DNA of 64,000 bases from Goekera deserti (GTDB taxonomy: Bacteria; Actinomycetota; Actinomycetes; Mycobacteriales; Geodermatophilaceae). The DNA is taken from assembly GCF_010685995.1 (NCBI RefSeq), contig NZ_JAAGWK010000021.1:1-64000 (forward strand). Reading direction: 5' to 3'. The notes under the pieces were generated by a model. It had not been told where the DNA came from, searched no databases, and was given only the letters and a program-made list of their open reading frames with translations. Both the position numbers and the translations under genes were made by a program. How positions within the stretch are numbered: position 1 is the first letter of the stretch; the number at the start of each line of letters is the position of its first letter. Shown here piece by piece: positions 34,754-43,999 of this stretch.

Positions 34754-34791
34754 GGACCTCCGGGACGGGCGCGGCCTGCACCCGGAGGTCC
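34754..34791. terminator. Bidirectional terminator hairpin
   Basis: Perfect 11-bp arms (34754-34764 and 34781-34791) with a 16-base loop lie between the convergent MarR and FabG genes. Confidence 0.65.
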
Positions 34792-34807
34792 ACCCGACGC
34801 GCCGGGT

Positions 34808-35566
34808 CTAGTCGCGCGGGCCACCGGCCACGTAGATGACCTGACCGGAGACGAAGCCGGCACCCTCGCTGACGAGGAACGAGACGGTGTGCGCGATGTC
34901 CTCGGGCTGACCGACGCGCTGTACCGGGATGTCCTTGGCGGCGAACGCCTTGAAGTCCTCGAAGGACATCTTCAGCCGGGCTGCGGTGGCCACGGTCATC
35001 TCGGTCTCGATGAAGCCGGGGCCGATCGCGTTGGCGGTCACGCCGAAGCGGCCGAGCTCGAGGGCGAGGGTCTTGGTGTACCCCTGGATCCCGGCCTTGG
35101 CCGCGGAGTAGTTGACCTGACCGCGGTTGCCCAGCGCCGAGACGCTGGAGAGGTTCACGATCCGACCCCACTGAGCCGACACCATGTAGCTCTGCGTCGC
35201 CCTGGCCATCAGGAACGCACCGCGCAGGTGCACGTCCATGACCAGGTCCCACTCGTCGACGCTCATCTTGAACAGCAGGTTGTCCCGGGTGATGCCGGCG
35301 TTGTTGACCAGCACCGTGGGCGCGCCCAGCTCGGTGGCGACCCGCTCGACGGCGGCATTCACCGACGCCTCGTCGGCGACGTCCGCCTCGACGGCGAGGG
35401 CCTGCCCACCGGCGGAGGTGATGGCCTCGACGGTCCCCGCGCAGGCCCCCTCGTCCAGGTCGAGCACGGCCACGGCCATGCCGTCGGCGGCCAGCCGCTG
35501 GGCCACGCCCGCGCCGATCCCCCGTGCCGCCCCGGTGACGATGGCCGTCCTGCGTTCGGTTGCCAC
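34808..35566 (-). CDS. fabG: 3-oxoacyl-ACP reductase-like SDR
   Basis: A 252-residue SDR of the FabG/PhaB group. The cofactor loop is IVTGAARGIGAGVAQRL, the NNAG motif is VLVNNAGITRDNLLFKM, the active site is VNLSSVSALGNRGQVNYSAA with YSAAK, and the end is GQVIYVAGG. It reduces beta-ketoacyl thioesters with NADPH for fatty acid or polyester synthesis. GTG 35566 is preceded by GAGGAG; an upstream in-frame extension to 35764 overlaps the divergent riboswitch leader and is not coding-like. Confidence 0.88.
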   Translation of the reverse strand: MATERRTAIVTGAARGIGAGVAQRLAADGMAVAVLDLDEGACAGTVEAITSAGGQALAVEADVADEASVNAAVERVATELGAPTVLVNNAGITRDNLLFKMSVDEWDLVMDVHLRGAFLMARATQSYMVSAQWGRIVNLSSVSALGNRGQVNYSAAKAGIQGYTKTLALELGRFGVTANAIGPGFIETEMTVATAARLKMSFEDFKAFAAKDIPVQRVGQPEDIAHTVSFLVSEGAGFVSGQVIYVAGGPRD

Positions 35567-35766
35567 GTTGCATCTCCTCGCTGTCGAGAGCGGGTGAGCC
35601 GGCGAGGAGCTGATGCCCTCGCGTCGCCCGCCGTCCTCTGGTCCGGACCCGATCTCACCACGGGGACGCCGGGCACCCGCCGAGCGGGGCACCCGCGGCC
35701 CGCGTCGCGGCCCCCCGGCAGCTCCTGGAGACGGCGGGGTACCTTGCAGCGCACAGAGCACCACAC

Positions 35767-35846
35767 GACAGGGGAGCGCCTCGGCGCTGAGAGTGCGGGC
35801 AACCGCAGACCCTCGTACCTGATCTGGGTCATGCCAGCGCAGGGAG
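35767..35846 (+). ncRNA. TPP riboswitch (THI element)
   Basis: The leader of ykoE has the conserved thiamine pyrophosphate aptamer parts: GCTGAGAGTGCGG at about 35785-35798, then ACCC, CCTGATCTGGGTCATGCCAG and GCGCAGGGAG ending near 35846. The ribosome site GGAGGA at 35851-35856 follows at once, so ligand binding would hide it and switch off the transporter operon when thiamine is plentiful. Confidence 0.95.
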
Positions 35847-35859
35847 TCCTGGAGGAACC

Positions 35860-36489
35860 ATGGCCGACCAGGCCGTCCGTCCGTCGTCCGCTGCCGATGC
35901 CACGGCGCCGCGCCGCTCGTGGCGCACCGTCGACATCGTCGTCACCGCCGTCCTCGGCGTCGCCTTCGGCGTCGTCTTCTGGGGCTGGAACCTGCTCAAC
36001 AGCACGCTCGCGACCCCGCTGGACTTCTTCCCCCCGATCAAGGGCCTGCTCAACGGCGTCTACCTGATGCCGGGCGTCGTGGCCGGGCTGCTCGTGCGCA
36101 AGCCGGGCGCCGCCACGTTCGCCTCCACCCTGGCCGCGACGGTCAGCATCCTGCTCGGCTCGCCCTACGGCGGCATCATCGTCGTCTACGGCCTGGTCCA
36201 GGGCCTGGGCGGCGAGCTGGGCTTCCTGCTCACCCGCTACCGCAGCTTCGGCTGGGCGACGGCGGTGCTGGCCGCGGTCACGGCCGGGCTGTCGACGTCG
36301 GTCATGGACCTGGCGCTGTACTACCCGGTGTCGGCCGAGTTCCCGTTCGCGTCGTTCGCGCTGCCGTACGTGCTGTCCACCGTGGTCTCCAGCGTGGTGC
36401 TGGCCGGGGTGGTGGGTGTCCTGCTGGTGCGGGCACTGGCCGGCACGGGTGCGCTGACCGCCTTCGCCTCCGGTCGCCAACGCGTCTGA
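35860..36489 (+). CDS. ykoE: ECF transporter S component YkoE
   Basis: A 209-residue membrane protein with about five or six helices, for example VVTAVLGVAFGVVFWGWNLL, YLMPGVVAGLLVRKPGA and GGIIVVYGLVQGLGGELGFL. It matches the YkoE substrate-binding component that captures the thiamine precursor hydroxymethylpyrimidine or thiamine in ECF transporters. The TPP riboswitch in its leader supports this directly. ATG with GGAGGA. It is the first gene of ykoEDC. Confidence 0.93.
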   Translation: MADQAVRPSSAADATAPRRSWRTVDIVVTAVLGVAFGVVFWGWNLLNSTLATPLDFFPPIKGLLNGVYLMPGVVAGLLVRKPGAATFASTLAATVSILLGSPYGGIIVVYGLVQGLGGELGFLLTRYRSFGWATAVLAAVTAGLSTSVMDLALYYPVSAEFPFASFALPYVLSTVVSSVVLAGVVGVLLVRALAGTGALTAFASGRQRV

Positions 36490-36499
36490 ACCGCGCCCG

Positions 36500-37930
36500 G
36501 TGACCACCGCCGACCCCGCCGTCCCGATGGCCGGCCAGCGGGACCGACGCCCGGCCCGCGTGCTCGCGCGCGGGCTGGGCGTGCGGCACGCGGGCCGGCT
36601 GGCCTGGGCGCTGCGCGACGTGGACCTCGTCGTCGAGCCGGGCGAGCGGGTGCTGGTGACCGGCGCGTCCGGGGCCGGGAAGTCCACCCTGCTCACCGCC
36701 GTGGCCGGCCTGCTCGACCCCGACTCGGCCGAGCTCACCGGTGAGCTGACCGTGGACGGGCACCCGCCGCGGGACCGGCGCAGCGGGCTGGGCCTGCTCG
36801 CCCAGGACCCGGACAGCCAGCTGGTCATGACCCGCGCCGGGGACGACGTCGCGTTCGGGCTGGAGAACGCCGGCGTGCCCGCCGAGCAGATCTGGCCGCG
36901 GGTCGACGCGGCGCTGGCCGCGGTGGGCTTCCGGCACGGCCGGGACCGGCCCACCCAGGCGCTGTCCGGCGGGGAGAAGCAGCGCCTCGTGCTGGCCGGC
37001 GCGCTGGTGCGCCGGCCCGGCCTGCTGCTGCTCGACGAGCCCACCGCCCAGCTCGACCCGGACGGCGCAGCCCTGGTGCGCTCCGCGGTGGCCCAGGCGA
37101 CCGCGGACCGGGCGGTGACCGTGCTGGTCGTGGACCACGACGCCGGGCCGTGGCTGCCGCTGGTCGACCGGGTCGTGCAGGTCGGCCCGGACGGCGTCGT
37201 CGAGCACGGGCCGGACTGGCGGCCCGTGCCGCGGACGAGCGGGCTGCAGCTCCCGCCGGGTGGTGACGGACCGGTCCTGCTCGCCGCCCACGCCGCCGGC
37301 TGGACCTACCGCGGGGCGGCGGCGCCGGCGCTGCCGCCCACCGACGTGGAGCTGCGGGCGGGTCGGGCCGTGGCCGTGACCGGCCGGAACGGCACCGGGA
37401 AGTCCACCCTCGCGCTGCTGCTGGCCGGTCTGCGGGCGCCGACCACCGGGCGGGTGGAGGCCGCCGACGAGCTGACCGCGGGAGCCCGCCGGCGGGAGCC
37501 GCACCGCTGGCGGGCCGCGGAGCTGGTCACCCGGATCGGCACGGTCTTCCAGCAGCCCGAGCACCAGTTCCTCACCGGCCGGCTGCGCGACGAGCTGGCC
37601 CTGGGGCCGCTGCGCTCCGGGTCCGGCGACGCCGCCGCCCGGGCGATGGCCGACGAGCTGCTGGAGCGCCTCGGCCTCGCCGCGTTCGCCGACGTCAACC
37701 CGTTCACGCTGTCCGGCGGGCAGCAGCGCCGGCTGTCGGTGGCGACCGCGCTGGCGACGTCCCCGCGGGTGCTGGTGCTCGACGAGCCCACCTTCGGCCA
37801 GGACGCCGCGACCTGGCGGGAGCTGGTGCAGCTGCTGGCCGAGCGCCGCGCCGCCGGGTGCGCGGTCGCGGTGGTCACGCACGACGCCGACCTGGTCGAC
37901 GTGCTGGCCGACGAGGAGCTGCGGCTGTGA
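36500..37930 (+). CDS. ykoD: ECF transporter double ATPase YkoD
   Basis: A 476-residue fused pair of ABC ATPases that powers thiamine-precursor uptake. The first half has Walker [11 protein letters not shown] (about residue 54), signature LSGGEKQRL and Walker [13 protein letters not shown]. The second has [10 protein letters not shown] (about 294), [11 protein letters not shown] and [12 protein letters not shown]. Both sites look intact. GTG start, 10 bases after the ykoE stop. Confidence 0.93.
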   Translation: MTTADPAVPMAGQRDRRPARVLARGLGVRHAGRLAWALRDVDLVVEPGERVLVTGASGAGKSTLLTAVAGLLDPDSAELTGELTVDGHPPRDRRSGLGLLAQDPDSQLVMTRAGDDVAFGLENAGVPAEQIWPRVDAALAAVGFRHGRDRPTQALSGGEKQRLVLAGALVRRPGLLLLDEPTAQLDPDGAALVRSAVAQATADRAVTVLVVDHDAGPWLPLVDRVVQVGPDGVVEHGPDWRPVPRTSGLQLPPGGDGPVLLAAHAAGWTYRGAAAPALPPTDVELRAGRAVAVTGRNGTGKSTLALLLAGLRAPTTGRVEAADELTAGARRREPHRWRAAELVTRIGTVFQQPEHQFLTGRLRDELALGPLRSGSGDAAARAMADELLERLGLAAFADVNPFTLSGGQQRRLSVATALATSPRVLVLDEPTFGQDAATWRELVQLLAERRAAGCAVAVVTHDADLVDVLADEELRL

Positions 37931-37988
37931 CCGCCTCCCTGCTCCCAGAACCCGCTGTGGCCCCCGCCCTGCCCCCGGACCCCGCCCT

Positions 37989-38753
37989 GTGACCGCCTCG
38001 CTCGCTCTGGGGCCCACGCCCGACGTCCCGCTGTCCCGGGTCAACCCGGTCGCCCAGCTCGCCGCGATCGTCGCGGTCACCGTCGTCCTGCTGACCAGCC
38101 TGGACGTCGTCACGCCGGCGGTCGTGCTGGCCGCCGAGCTGTGCCTGCTGCCCGCCGCCGGCCTGACCAGCCCCCGTGCGCTGTGGCTGCGCACCTGGCC
38201 GTTGCTGTTCGGCGCGGTGATGGTGGGCGTGGTCAACGTCGTGCTGTCCCGGGACGCCGCGCTGGTCACCGGCCTGGGCCTGGCCCTGCGGGTGGTCGCG
38301 CTGGCCCTGCCCGGCGTCCTGCTGGTGGCCGCCACCGACCCGGTGCGGCTGGCCGACGCGCTGACGGTGCACTGGCGGCTGTCCACCCGGTTCGCCTACG
38401 GCGCGCTGGCGGCGCTCCGGCTGGCCCCGCTGCTGGTCGTGGAGCTGGAGTCGGTGCGGCTGGCCCGGCGCACCCGCGGCGTCGACGCCGGCCGCAACCC
38501 GGTCGCCCACGCGCGGCTGCTGGCCGGGATCGGCTTCCTGCTGCTGGTCAGCGCGGTGCGCCGGGGCACGCGGCTGGCCACCGCCATGGACGCGCGCGGC
38601 TTCGACTCCGGCATCCCGCGCACCAACGCCCGCGGCTCCACGCTGCACGCCAGGGACGCGGTGTTCGTGGCCGGCACCGTCGCGGTCTGCGCCCTCGCCG
38701 TCACCACCAGCGTGCTCACCGGCGCCTGGGACCCGATCTTCGTCGGCGGCTGA
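37989..38753 (+). CDS. ykoC: ECF transporter T component YkoC
   Basis: A 254-residue EcfT-family coupling protein with several membrane helices (LAAIVAVTVVLLTSLDVVTP, LLFGAVMVGVVNVVLS, VVALALPGVLLVAAT). It has the two short cytoplasmic ATPase-binding motifs typical of T components: ARRTRGVDAGRNP and AMDARGFDSG, the latter with the Ala-Arg-Gly signature. It couples YkoD hydrolysis to YkoE. GTG start. The sequence CTGTGACCGCCTC occurs both at the ykoD stop and here. Confidence 0.9.
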   Translation: MTASLALGPTPDVPLSRVNPVAQLAAIVAVTVVLLTSLDVVTPAVVLAAELCLLPAAGLTSPRALWLRTWPLLFGAVMVGVVNVVLSRDAALVTGLGLALRVVALALPGVLLVAATDPVRLADALTVHWRLSTRFAYGALAALRLAPLLVVELESVRLARRTRGVDAGRNPVAHARLLAGIGFLLLVSAVRRGTRLATAMDARGFDSGIPRTNARGSTLHARDAVFVAGTVAVCALAVTTSVLTGAWDPIFVGG

Positions 38754-38769
38754 CCCCACCCGACGGCCC

Positions 38770-38948
38770 TCCCCGCGCAAACGGCCGCCGGTGCGCCCGA
38801 CCCCCCAGCCCTTTCCGCGGAAATGGCCGCCGGAGCACGACCCTCGGCGGCCCTTTCCGCGGAAACGGCCGCCGGTGCCCGACCCCGACGGCCGTTTCCG
38901 CGGAAGTGGTCGGGGGCGCGCGACCCTGGGCGGCCGTTTCCGCGGGAA
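38770..38948. repeat. Five-unit tandem array of a 42-bp palindrome repeat
   Basis: Five units start at 38770, 38812, 38854, 38895 and 38937, each 41-42 bp apart. Each is centred on TTTCCGCGGAAA or a close variant and flanked by GGCC and GCCGCCGG words. The first unit is the most decayed. The array exactly fills the gap between the convergent ykoC and ABC permease genes, so it may also stop transcription in both directions. Confidence 0.88.
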
Positions 38949-38957
38949 GGGCCGGAG

Positions 38958-40502
38958 TCAGGTGCGGGAGGAGTGGGCGGTGTGCACGGCGACCGCGCCG
39001 AGCAGCAGGGCCCAGCCGAGCTGGACGGTGAGCAGCAGCTGGGTCGGCTCACCCACCAGCAGCGCGACGACGAACGGCAGCGTGCCGACGACGCCGACGT
39101 CGAGACCGCGCACCAGCGTCGCGCCCACACCACTGGGCACAGCCCCCATCGGCGAGGACACCACCGGCCCGGACCAGTCCAGCTCGGGCCGGTAGCCGCC
39201 GCGCACCGCGGCACCCGCCCAGGCCGGGGCGGCGGCCGCGCCGAGCAGCAACCAGCCCACCGGCAGCCCGGCGCCCTGGCTGACCAGCAGCGCAGAGACG
39301 CCGCACACGCCCACCAGCACCACCAGTGGGACGACGGCGCGCGCCCGCACCACCTCCCGGTCGGCCAGCGGCAGCATCCGGTCCGCGGCCGGTGCGGCCT
39401 GCGCGTGCCGGCTGGGCTCGCCGAGGGCCACCGCGGCCAGGGCCCAGCCGAGCACCACGGCGATGCCGACCAGCGGCGGGGACTCCCCCAGGCCCTCGGT
39501 GCGGGCCACCAGCACCGGCAGCAGGCAGCCCACCACCAGCTGCCCCCAGCGCCACGGCGAGCGGGTCAGCACCGCGAGGTCGGAGGCGACGACCGCCTGT
39601 GCCGCGGTGCGCACCCGGCCGAACGCGGCCGGCCGGCGGCCCCGGCGCACCGGCCGGGCCAGCGCCCGCCCGATCGCCCGGGTGTCCAGGGACAGCACCG
39701 ACGCCGAGGCGTACTGCACCGTCTCCCCGCCGGCCCGCAGCACGCCGGCCCGCAGCCCGGCCAGACCCCGGTCGCCCAGCACCAGGCCCGCGACGGCCAG
39801 CAGCGCTGCGGGCACCAGCAGCCACCAGGACCCGCCGGCCACCAGCACCGGCCAGGACGACGGCAGGCACAGCTCCAGCCAGTACGGCGGGTCGCCGACG
39901 GCGGCGCCGAGGGCGTGCGCGGCGGTGCCGCCCAGGGCCGGTAGCGCCACGGCCAGCACCGTCACCAGCCCGGCGGCGGCACTGACCCGACCCCCGCGCC
40001 CGGCACCCTGGGCGGCGGCCAGCAGCCCGGTGACGGCGGCGCCCAGCAGCCCCGCGCAGGCCAGCCCCAGCAGCACCCCGGTCACGGTGGGCGAGCGCGC
40101 CCCGGACAGCACGACCGGCAGCCCGAGCACGACCGAGACGACGACGGCGACCAGGCCGATCCGCCACAGCTCACCGCGCAGCAGGCCCCGGCGGGCCGCC
40201 GGCAGCGGCAGCCACCACGCGGCGGCCGGCGGCGTCGCGCTGACCGGGCCCAACTGGTCCAGCAGGCCCGCCAGGGCGGCGGCCACCACCAGGCCCGCGA
40301 CCGCGGCGCTCACCGACCCGGGCAGCACCGCCGAGACGGTGTCCTCCCGGGAGCGGATGTCCTCCCGCAGCGAGGTGATCGTGCTGCCCAGCGCGGCAAC
40401 GACGACGGCGGCGCCGGTCACGTAGGAGACCAGGTCGCCCAGCAGGGTCAGCCAGCTGGTGTCGGCCCGCGCCGCGGAGGCCCGCCGGGTGAACCGCCGC
40501 AC
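38958..40502 (-). CDS. ABC transporter permease, DUF6297-like
   Basis: A 514-residue polytopic protein with roughly ten to twelve hydrophobic segments and no catalytic motif. It is the only membrane partner for the ATPase encoded 66 bp upstream, so the two should form a complete ABC exporter. Substrate unknown. The GTG start is the only one in frame after the ATPase stop codon. Resemblance to DUF6297 is from memory of such actinobacterial permease pairs. Confidence 0.8.
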   Translation of the reverse strand: MRRFTRRASAARADTSWLTLLGDLVSYVTGAAVVVAALGSTITSLREDIRSREDTVSAVLPGSVSAAVAGLVVAAALAGLLDQLGPVSATPPAAAWWLPLPAARRGLLRGELWRIGLVAVVVSVVLGLPVVLSGARSPTVTGVLLGLACAGLLGAAVTGLLAAAQGAGRGGRVSAAAGLVTVLAVALPALGGTAAHALGAAVGDPPYWLELCLPSSWPVLVAGGSWWLLVPAALLAVAGLVLGDRGLAGLRAGVLRAGGETVQYASASVLSLDTRAIGRALARPVRRGRRPAAFGRVRTAAQAVVASDLAVLTRSPWRWGQLVVGCLLPVLVARTEGLGESPPLVGIAVVLGWALAAVALGEPSRHAQAAPAADRMLPLADREVVRARAVVPLVVLVGVCGVSALLVSQGAGLPVGWLLLGAAAAPAWAGAAVRGGYRPELDWSGPVVSSPMGAVPSGVGATLVRGLDVGVVGTLPFVVALLVGEPTQLLLTVQLGWALLLGAVAVHTAHSSRT

Positions 40503-40568
40503 CCCGGCGGCGGTGAGCTCACCGGCCTGGTCGGCGTGGGCGTGCCCGGGCAGTGCGGTGTCCGTGGC

Positions 40569-41255
40569 TCAGCCCTCGTGCAGCGCGGCGACGGCCTCGG
40601 CCGGGCCGGTGAGCCGGCAGGCGTCGTCCCCGACGATCAGCACCCGGCGGGCGAGGGTGGCCAGGAACTCCGGATCGTGGCTGGCGAACACCACGGTCAG
40701 CCCGTCGGCGACCTCCTCGCGCAGCCGCTCGGCGAGCCGGCGCCGCATCCGGGTGTCCAGCCGGCGCTCCGGCTCGTCGAGCACCAGCAGCCGGGCCGGC
40801 CGGACGAACGCGGCCGCCAGCGCCAGCCGCCGCCGCTGGCCGGAGGAGAGCGCCGAGGGCAGGGCGTCGGCCCGGTCCTGCAGCCCGAACTCGGCGATCT
40901 CCGCGGCAACGACGTCCTCCGCGGCGTCGACGCCGTGCCCGCGGGCGGTGAGCAGCAGGTGCTCCTGGCCGGTGAGCGAGGGGAAGAAGGCGTCGTCGTC
41001 CAGCACGGTGGCGACGTCCCGGCGGAACCCGGCCTCCCGCTCGTCGACGTCCCGGCCGTCGAACTGGACGCTGCCGCTGATCGGGGCCAGCAGCCCCACC
41101 ATCGTCTGCAGCACCGTGGACTTGCCGGCGCCGTTCGGGCCGACCACGCCCAGGGCGGTGCCCTCGGTGACGGCGACGCTGACCGGCGCGCACACCGGGT
41201 CGGTGCCGTAGCCCACGACGAGGTCGCGGGCGATGATCAACCCCTTCGTCGCCAC
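40569..41255 (-). CDS. ABC transporter ATP-binding protein
   Basis: A 228-residue ATPase. Walker A is GVVGPNGAGKST (about residue 35), the signature is ALSSGQRRRLAL (LSSGQ, a variant of LSGGQ), Walker B is LLVLDEPERRLD, and the switch histidine is in VVFASHDPEF. GTG start; an upstream ATG extension has no coding character. It is co-transcribed with the downstream permease and probably exports an unknown substrate. Confidence 0.9.
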   Translation of the reverse strand: MATKGLIIARDLVVGYGTDPVCAPVSVAVTEGTALGVVGPNGAGKSTVLQTMVGLLAPISGSVQFDGRDVDEREAGFRRDVATVLDDDAFFPSLTGQEHLLLTARGHGVDAAEDVVAAEIAEFGLQDRADALPSALSSGQRRRLALAAAFVRPARLLVLDEPERRLDTRMRRRLAERLREEVADGLTVVFASHDPEFLATLARRVLIVGDDACRLTGPAEAVAALHEG

Positions 41256-41573
41256 GCCGGGACTGTAGGCCCTGCGACTGGGCTGCCTGGTGCTGCCGGA
41301 GGCCCGAACCACTCGGGACGAGACCGCGCCCGGGACCTCGACCAGTCCCGGAGAGGCCGGTCAGGTCGGCGGCGGGAGGATCGAAAGACACGTCCCCGTC
41401 CGCGTGGAGCGGTTGTCGATGTCCCCGTGACCGCCGACCCAGCTGATCGCCGCGTCGCCGGCGCTCGGCTGCGGAGGTCCTCGGTAAAGCGATCCCGCTG
41501 GTGAAACAGAAGGCGTCGGCCGCGACAAGTAGTGGATGACACGACCGCGCCACGACCGCAAGGGGCAACGCAC
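41256..41573. other. Intergenic region
   Basis: This 318-base region between the divergent ABC ATPase and the anti-sigma-like gene has no supported gene. It must hold promoters for both sides, but no strong consensus pair was found. Its GC content drops slightly after 41470. Confidence 0.4.
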
Positions 41574-42323
41574 ATGAGCACGAACGCCGACCCGCTGGAC
41601 ACGATCCTGCGGAGAGCAGCGCCGGTGGACCAGGCGTCACTGGACACACCTGAGGTCCACGATGCCATCGGCGCGATGCTGGCCCAGGCCCACTCCCGCG
41701 GGGACGTCGACGGGCAGGACGGGGCCGACGTGCTCCCCCTCACCGGCGAACGCACCGGATCGCGGACCGCAGCGCGACGTCGGACGACAGTGTTCCGCGC
41801 CGCCGTCGCGACCTCGCTGGTCCTCGCGGCGGGTACCGGCGTCGCTGCCGCGACCGGCTTCCTCGAGCTGCACACCGGTGTCTTCGGAGAGCCGGGCATG
41901 ACCGAGAACGACACCTCAGAGCTCCTCCGCGCGGCGTCGCCCGAGGTGCCGGACCTGCTGCGCAGCTACGTGGCGGAGCTGCCCCTGGCACCCGGCTTCG
42001 ACGCGGAGCCGCTCATCGACCGGTTCATGGCCGGCGACCACGGTTTGGTCCAGGCAGACGGCCTGCGCGGCCAGACGTTCTTCTGGAGCGTCTGCTCGTG
42101 GGAACTGTCCTGGCTGGACGCCCACGCGGCGGGCGACGCCGAGGCGCAGGACCGGGCGACGGTGCAGCTCGCCCGCTTCCCTGACGAGCCGGTACTGGGC
42201 GACATCGACGGTGCAGGCGTCACTGAGTCCCTGCGGCAGATCGCCGCGGCCGCTCAGGCTGGCGACCCTCGCCCGATCCAGCGCGACACCGACGTCAACT
42301 GCGACCTCGACATCGCCAGATGA
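41574..42323 (+). CDS. Putative membrane anti-sigma factor
   Basis: A 249-residue protein with one membrane helix (VFRAAVATSLVLAAGTGVAAAT, about residues 72-93). A charged cytoplasmic N-terminus and an extracytoplasmic domain of about 150 residues surround it. It has the layout of an anti-sigma factor and overlaps the ECF sigma gene by four bases (ATGA). It lacks the HxxxCxxC zinc motif of common anti-sigma proteins, so the role rests on topology and gene pairing. Unusually, it precedes the sigma gene. Confidence 0.65.
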   Translation: MSTNADPLDTILRRAAPVDQASLDTPEVHDAIGAMLAQAHSRGDVDGQDGADVLPLTGERTGSRTAARRRTTVFRAAVATSLVLAAGTGVAAATGFLELHTGVFGEPGMTENDTSELLRAASPEVPDLLRSYVAELPLAPGFDAEPLIDRFMAGDHGLVQADGLRGQTFFWSVCSWELSWLDAHAAGDAEAQDRATVQLARFPDEPVLGDIDGAGVTESLRQIAAAAQAGDPRPIQRDTDVNCDLDIAR

Positions 42324-42856
42324 GCGGCATGCCGCCGGTCGAGGAGCAGATCGCGGCGCTGTACCGCGAGCACGGGCACCGGGTCCTCGGCTACCTGGCG
42401 CGGCGCGTGCAGCCCGTCGAGGACGCGGCTGACCTGCTCAGCGAGACGATGCTGATCACCTGGCGCCGCCGCGCCGACCTGCCGGTCTCACCCCACGACG
42501 TCCCGTGGCTGTTCGGTGTGGCCCGGAACGTGCTGGCCAACCACCGCCGGTCGACCACGCGGCGCCACACGGCTACCGCGCACCTCGCCAGCCTGCTCAC
42601 CGAACGTACGCAGCCCTCGGCCGGTGGGCACGTCGACGCAGGTCTCGACGCCCGCCGCGCGTTGGGCCAGCTGTCGGAGGTCGACCGGGAGATCGTCACG
42701 CTCATTGCGTGGGACGGTCTGACGTCGGCGGAGGTCAGCATGGTTTTGAACCTCCCGAGTGCCACCGTCCGCACACGGCTCGCGCGATCCCGACGACGCC
42801 TGCGGCAGCTCATGAGCGACTACGCCCCGGAGGAGGACCCAGCGCGCATGGTCTAG
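42320..42856 (+). CDS. ECF sigma-70 family factor
   Basis: A 178-residue ECF sigma factor. Region 2 begins IAALYREHGHRVLGYLARRV, with ADLLSETMLITWRR and PWLFGVARNVLANHRR following. Region 4 is VDREIVTLIAWDGLTSAEVS and TVRTRLARSRRRLR, the promoter -35 reading helix. It directs RNA polymerase to a small regulon in response to a cell-surface signal, probably sensed by the overlapping membrane protein. The target promoters cannot be told from this window. Confidence 0.92.
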   Translation: MSGMPPVEEQIAALYREHGHRVLGYLARRVQPVEDAADLLSETMLITWRRRADLPVSPHDVPWLFGVARNVLANHRRSTTRRHTATAHLASLLTERTQPSAGGHVDAGLDARRALGQLSEVDREIVTLIAWDGLTSAEVSMVLNLPSATVRTRLARSRRRLRQLMSDYAPEEDPARMV

Positions 42857-43048
42857 CTGACCGCACTGGGCTGATCACCGGAGACGACGCCCGTGCCCGG
42901 CCGCTCCTGGGCGCGGCCGACGGTCGCCGACCCGACCGGGCGACCTGGATTCGGTCCGCAGCGACTCTCGTGCCTCGGGCGGGCTGGCAGCCAGACCCCT
43001 GCCGCGACTGCGCTGGCCGGCCTCGAGTCGGGGTGCCACGCTCGCGGG

Positions 43049-43486
43049 ATGAGCGAGGTGACCGGTGTGCCCGTCGTGCGGCAGGTGGTGCTCGACTGCC
43101 GCGACCCGCGGGCGCTTGCGGAGTTCTACCGGGAGCTGCTGGGCCTGCGCTACCGCGCCGGCGACGAGCCGCCACCGCCCGGCCAGCCCGACCCGGCCGG
43201 CGCGGACTGGCTGTGCCTGCGCCGTCCGGACGGCGAGCCGTGCCTGGCGTTCCAGGCGGTCCCCGGCCTGCCGGAGCCCGGCTGGCCGGACGGCCCGCAC
43301 CCGCAGATGCTGCACCTGGACTGCACCGTGCCGACGGTGGCCGACCTGGACCGGGCGCACGGGCGGGCGCTGGCCCTGGGCGCCCGGCTGCTGCGTGACC
43401 GGTCGGACGACCCGGAGGAGCCGCTGCGGGTGTACGCCGACCCCGCCGGCCACCCGTTCTGCGTCTTCGTCGTCCCACCGGACTGA
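43049..43486 (+). CDS. Glyoxalase-like VOC protein
   Basis: A 145-residue single VOC protein of the Glyoxalase_6 type. VVLDCRDPRALAEFYRELLG (about residues 13-32) and MLHLDCTVPTVADLDRAHGR (about 90-109) start the two beta-alpha-beta modules, and RVYADPAGHPFCVFV ends the fold. It may be a dioxygenase, isomerase or resistance-type binding protein; the function is not predictable. The 190 bases before it (after the sigma gene) hold nothing I can support. Confidence 0.82.
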   Translation: MSEVTGVPVVRQVVLDCRDPRALAEFYRELLGLRYRAGDEPPPPGQPDPAGADWLCLRRPDGEPCLAFQAVPGLPEPGWPDGPHPQMLHLDCTVPTVADLDRAHGRALALGARLLRDRSDDPEEPLRVYADPAGHPFCVFVVPPD

Positions 43487-43999
43487 ACCAGGCCGTTGCT
43501 GACCCCGCTCGATGCCGGGCTCGACGATCGGCTTCGAGGTCGGCGAGCTGGTCCTCCGCTTGGTGGGGCCACCTCGCCCTACAACGGGTTCGTCATCGAC
43601 GATGCCCCTCCTCCGCCGCAGACGCCAGGACGCCCTCGGACGCATGACCCCGATCGAGTTCGAGACGCTGACCCCAGCCGCTCACGCGGCCCTGATCGCC
43701 CGATCGATCCAAGTCAACTGACGACTGGGCAGTCCCATTCTCTGTGCGCGCGATGCCGAGACCCGGAGCCCTTGCCCATCTCCCCCTGTAGGAGCTCACC
43801 GAGATCTCACAGCTTCTCCACACGCCATGAGCGCGGGTTGCACACATCGACAGAGAGCGGCAGATTGCACGGCGCAACCACCTGGTTGTCACTCTGAGTC
43901 CGAGCTTGCAGACCGCAGTGGAGTTCCGGCGATGCATCGTGCGATGAGGTCTTCGATTGCTGGGCTGGCGGCCCCGCTCGTCTCTGCAGGGCGGTCAGC
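43487..43999. other. Lower-GC gap with degraded sequence
   Basis: This 513-base stretch is visibly poorer in G and C than its surroundings from about 43720 on and holds only short broken frames. It includes the transposase-like fragment at 43602-43721. No intact gene, inverted terminal repeat or tRNA was seen. Confidence 0.5.
43602..43721 (+). mobile_element. Possible IS3-type transposase C-terminal relic
   Basis: Thirty-nine codons read MPLLRRRRQDALGRMTPIEF and then ETLTPAAHAALIARSIQVN before a stop. This resembles the end of IS3-family OrfB proteins, which commonly close with RRHSALGxxTPxEFE. The DDE catalytic region is absent and the upstream frame does not continue the match. The identification is weak and based on this tail alone. 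Confidence 0.35.

Noticed and set aside
38770-38948. CRISPR-like array
   Set aside because: The whole 42-bp unit is repeated with only small drift, so there are no unique spacers, and no cas gene is near.
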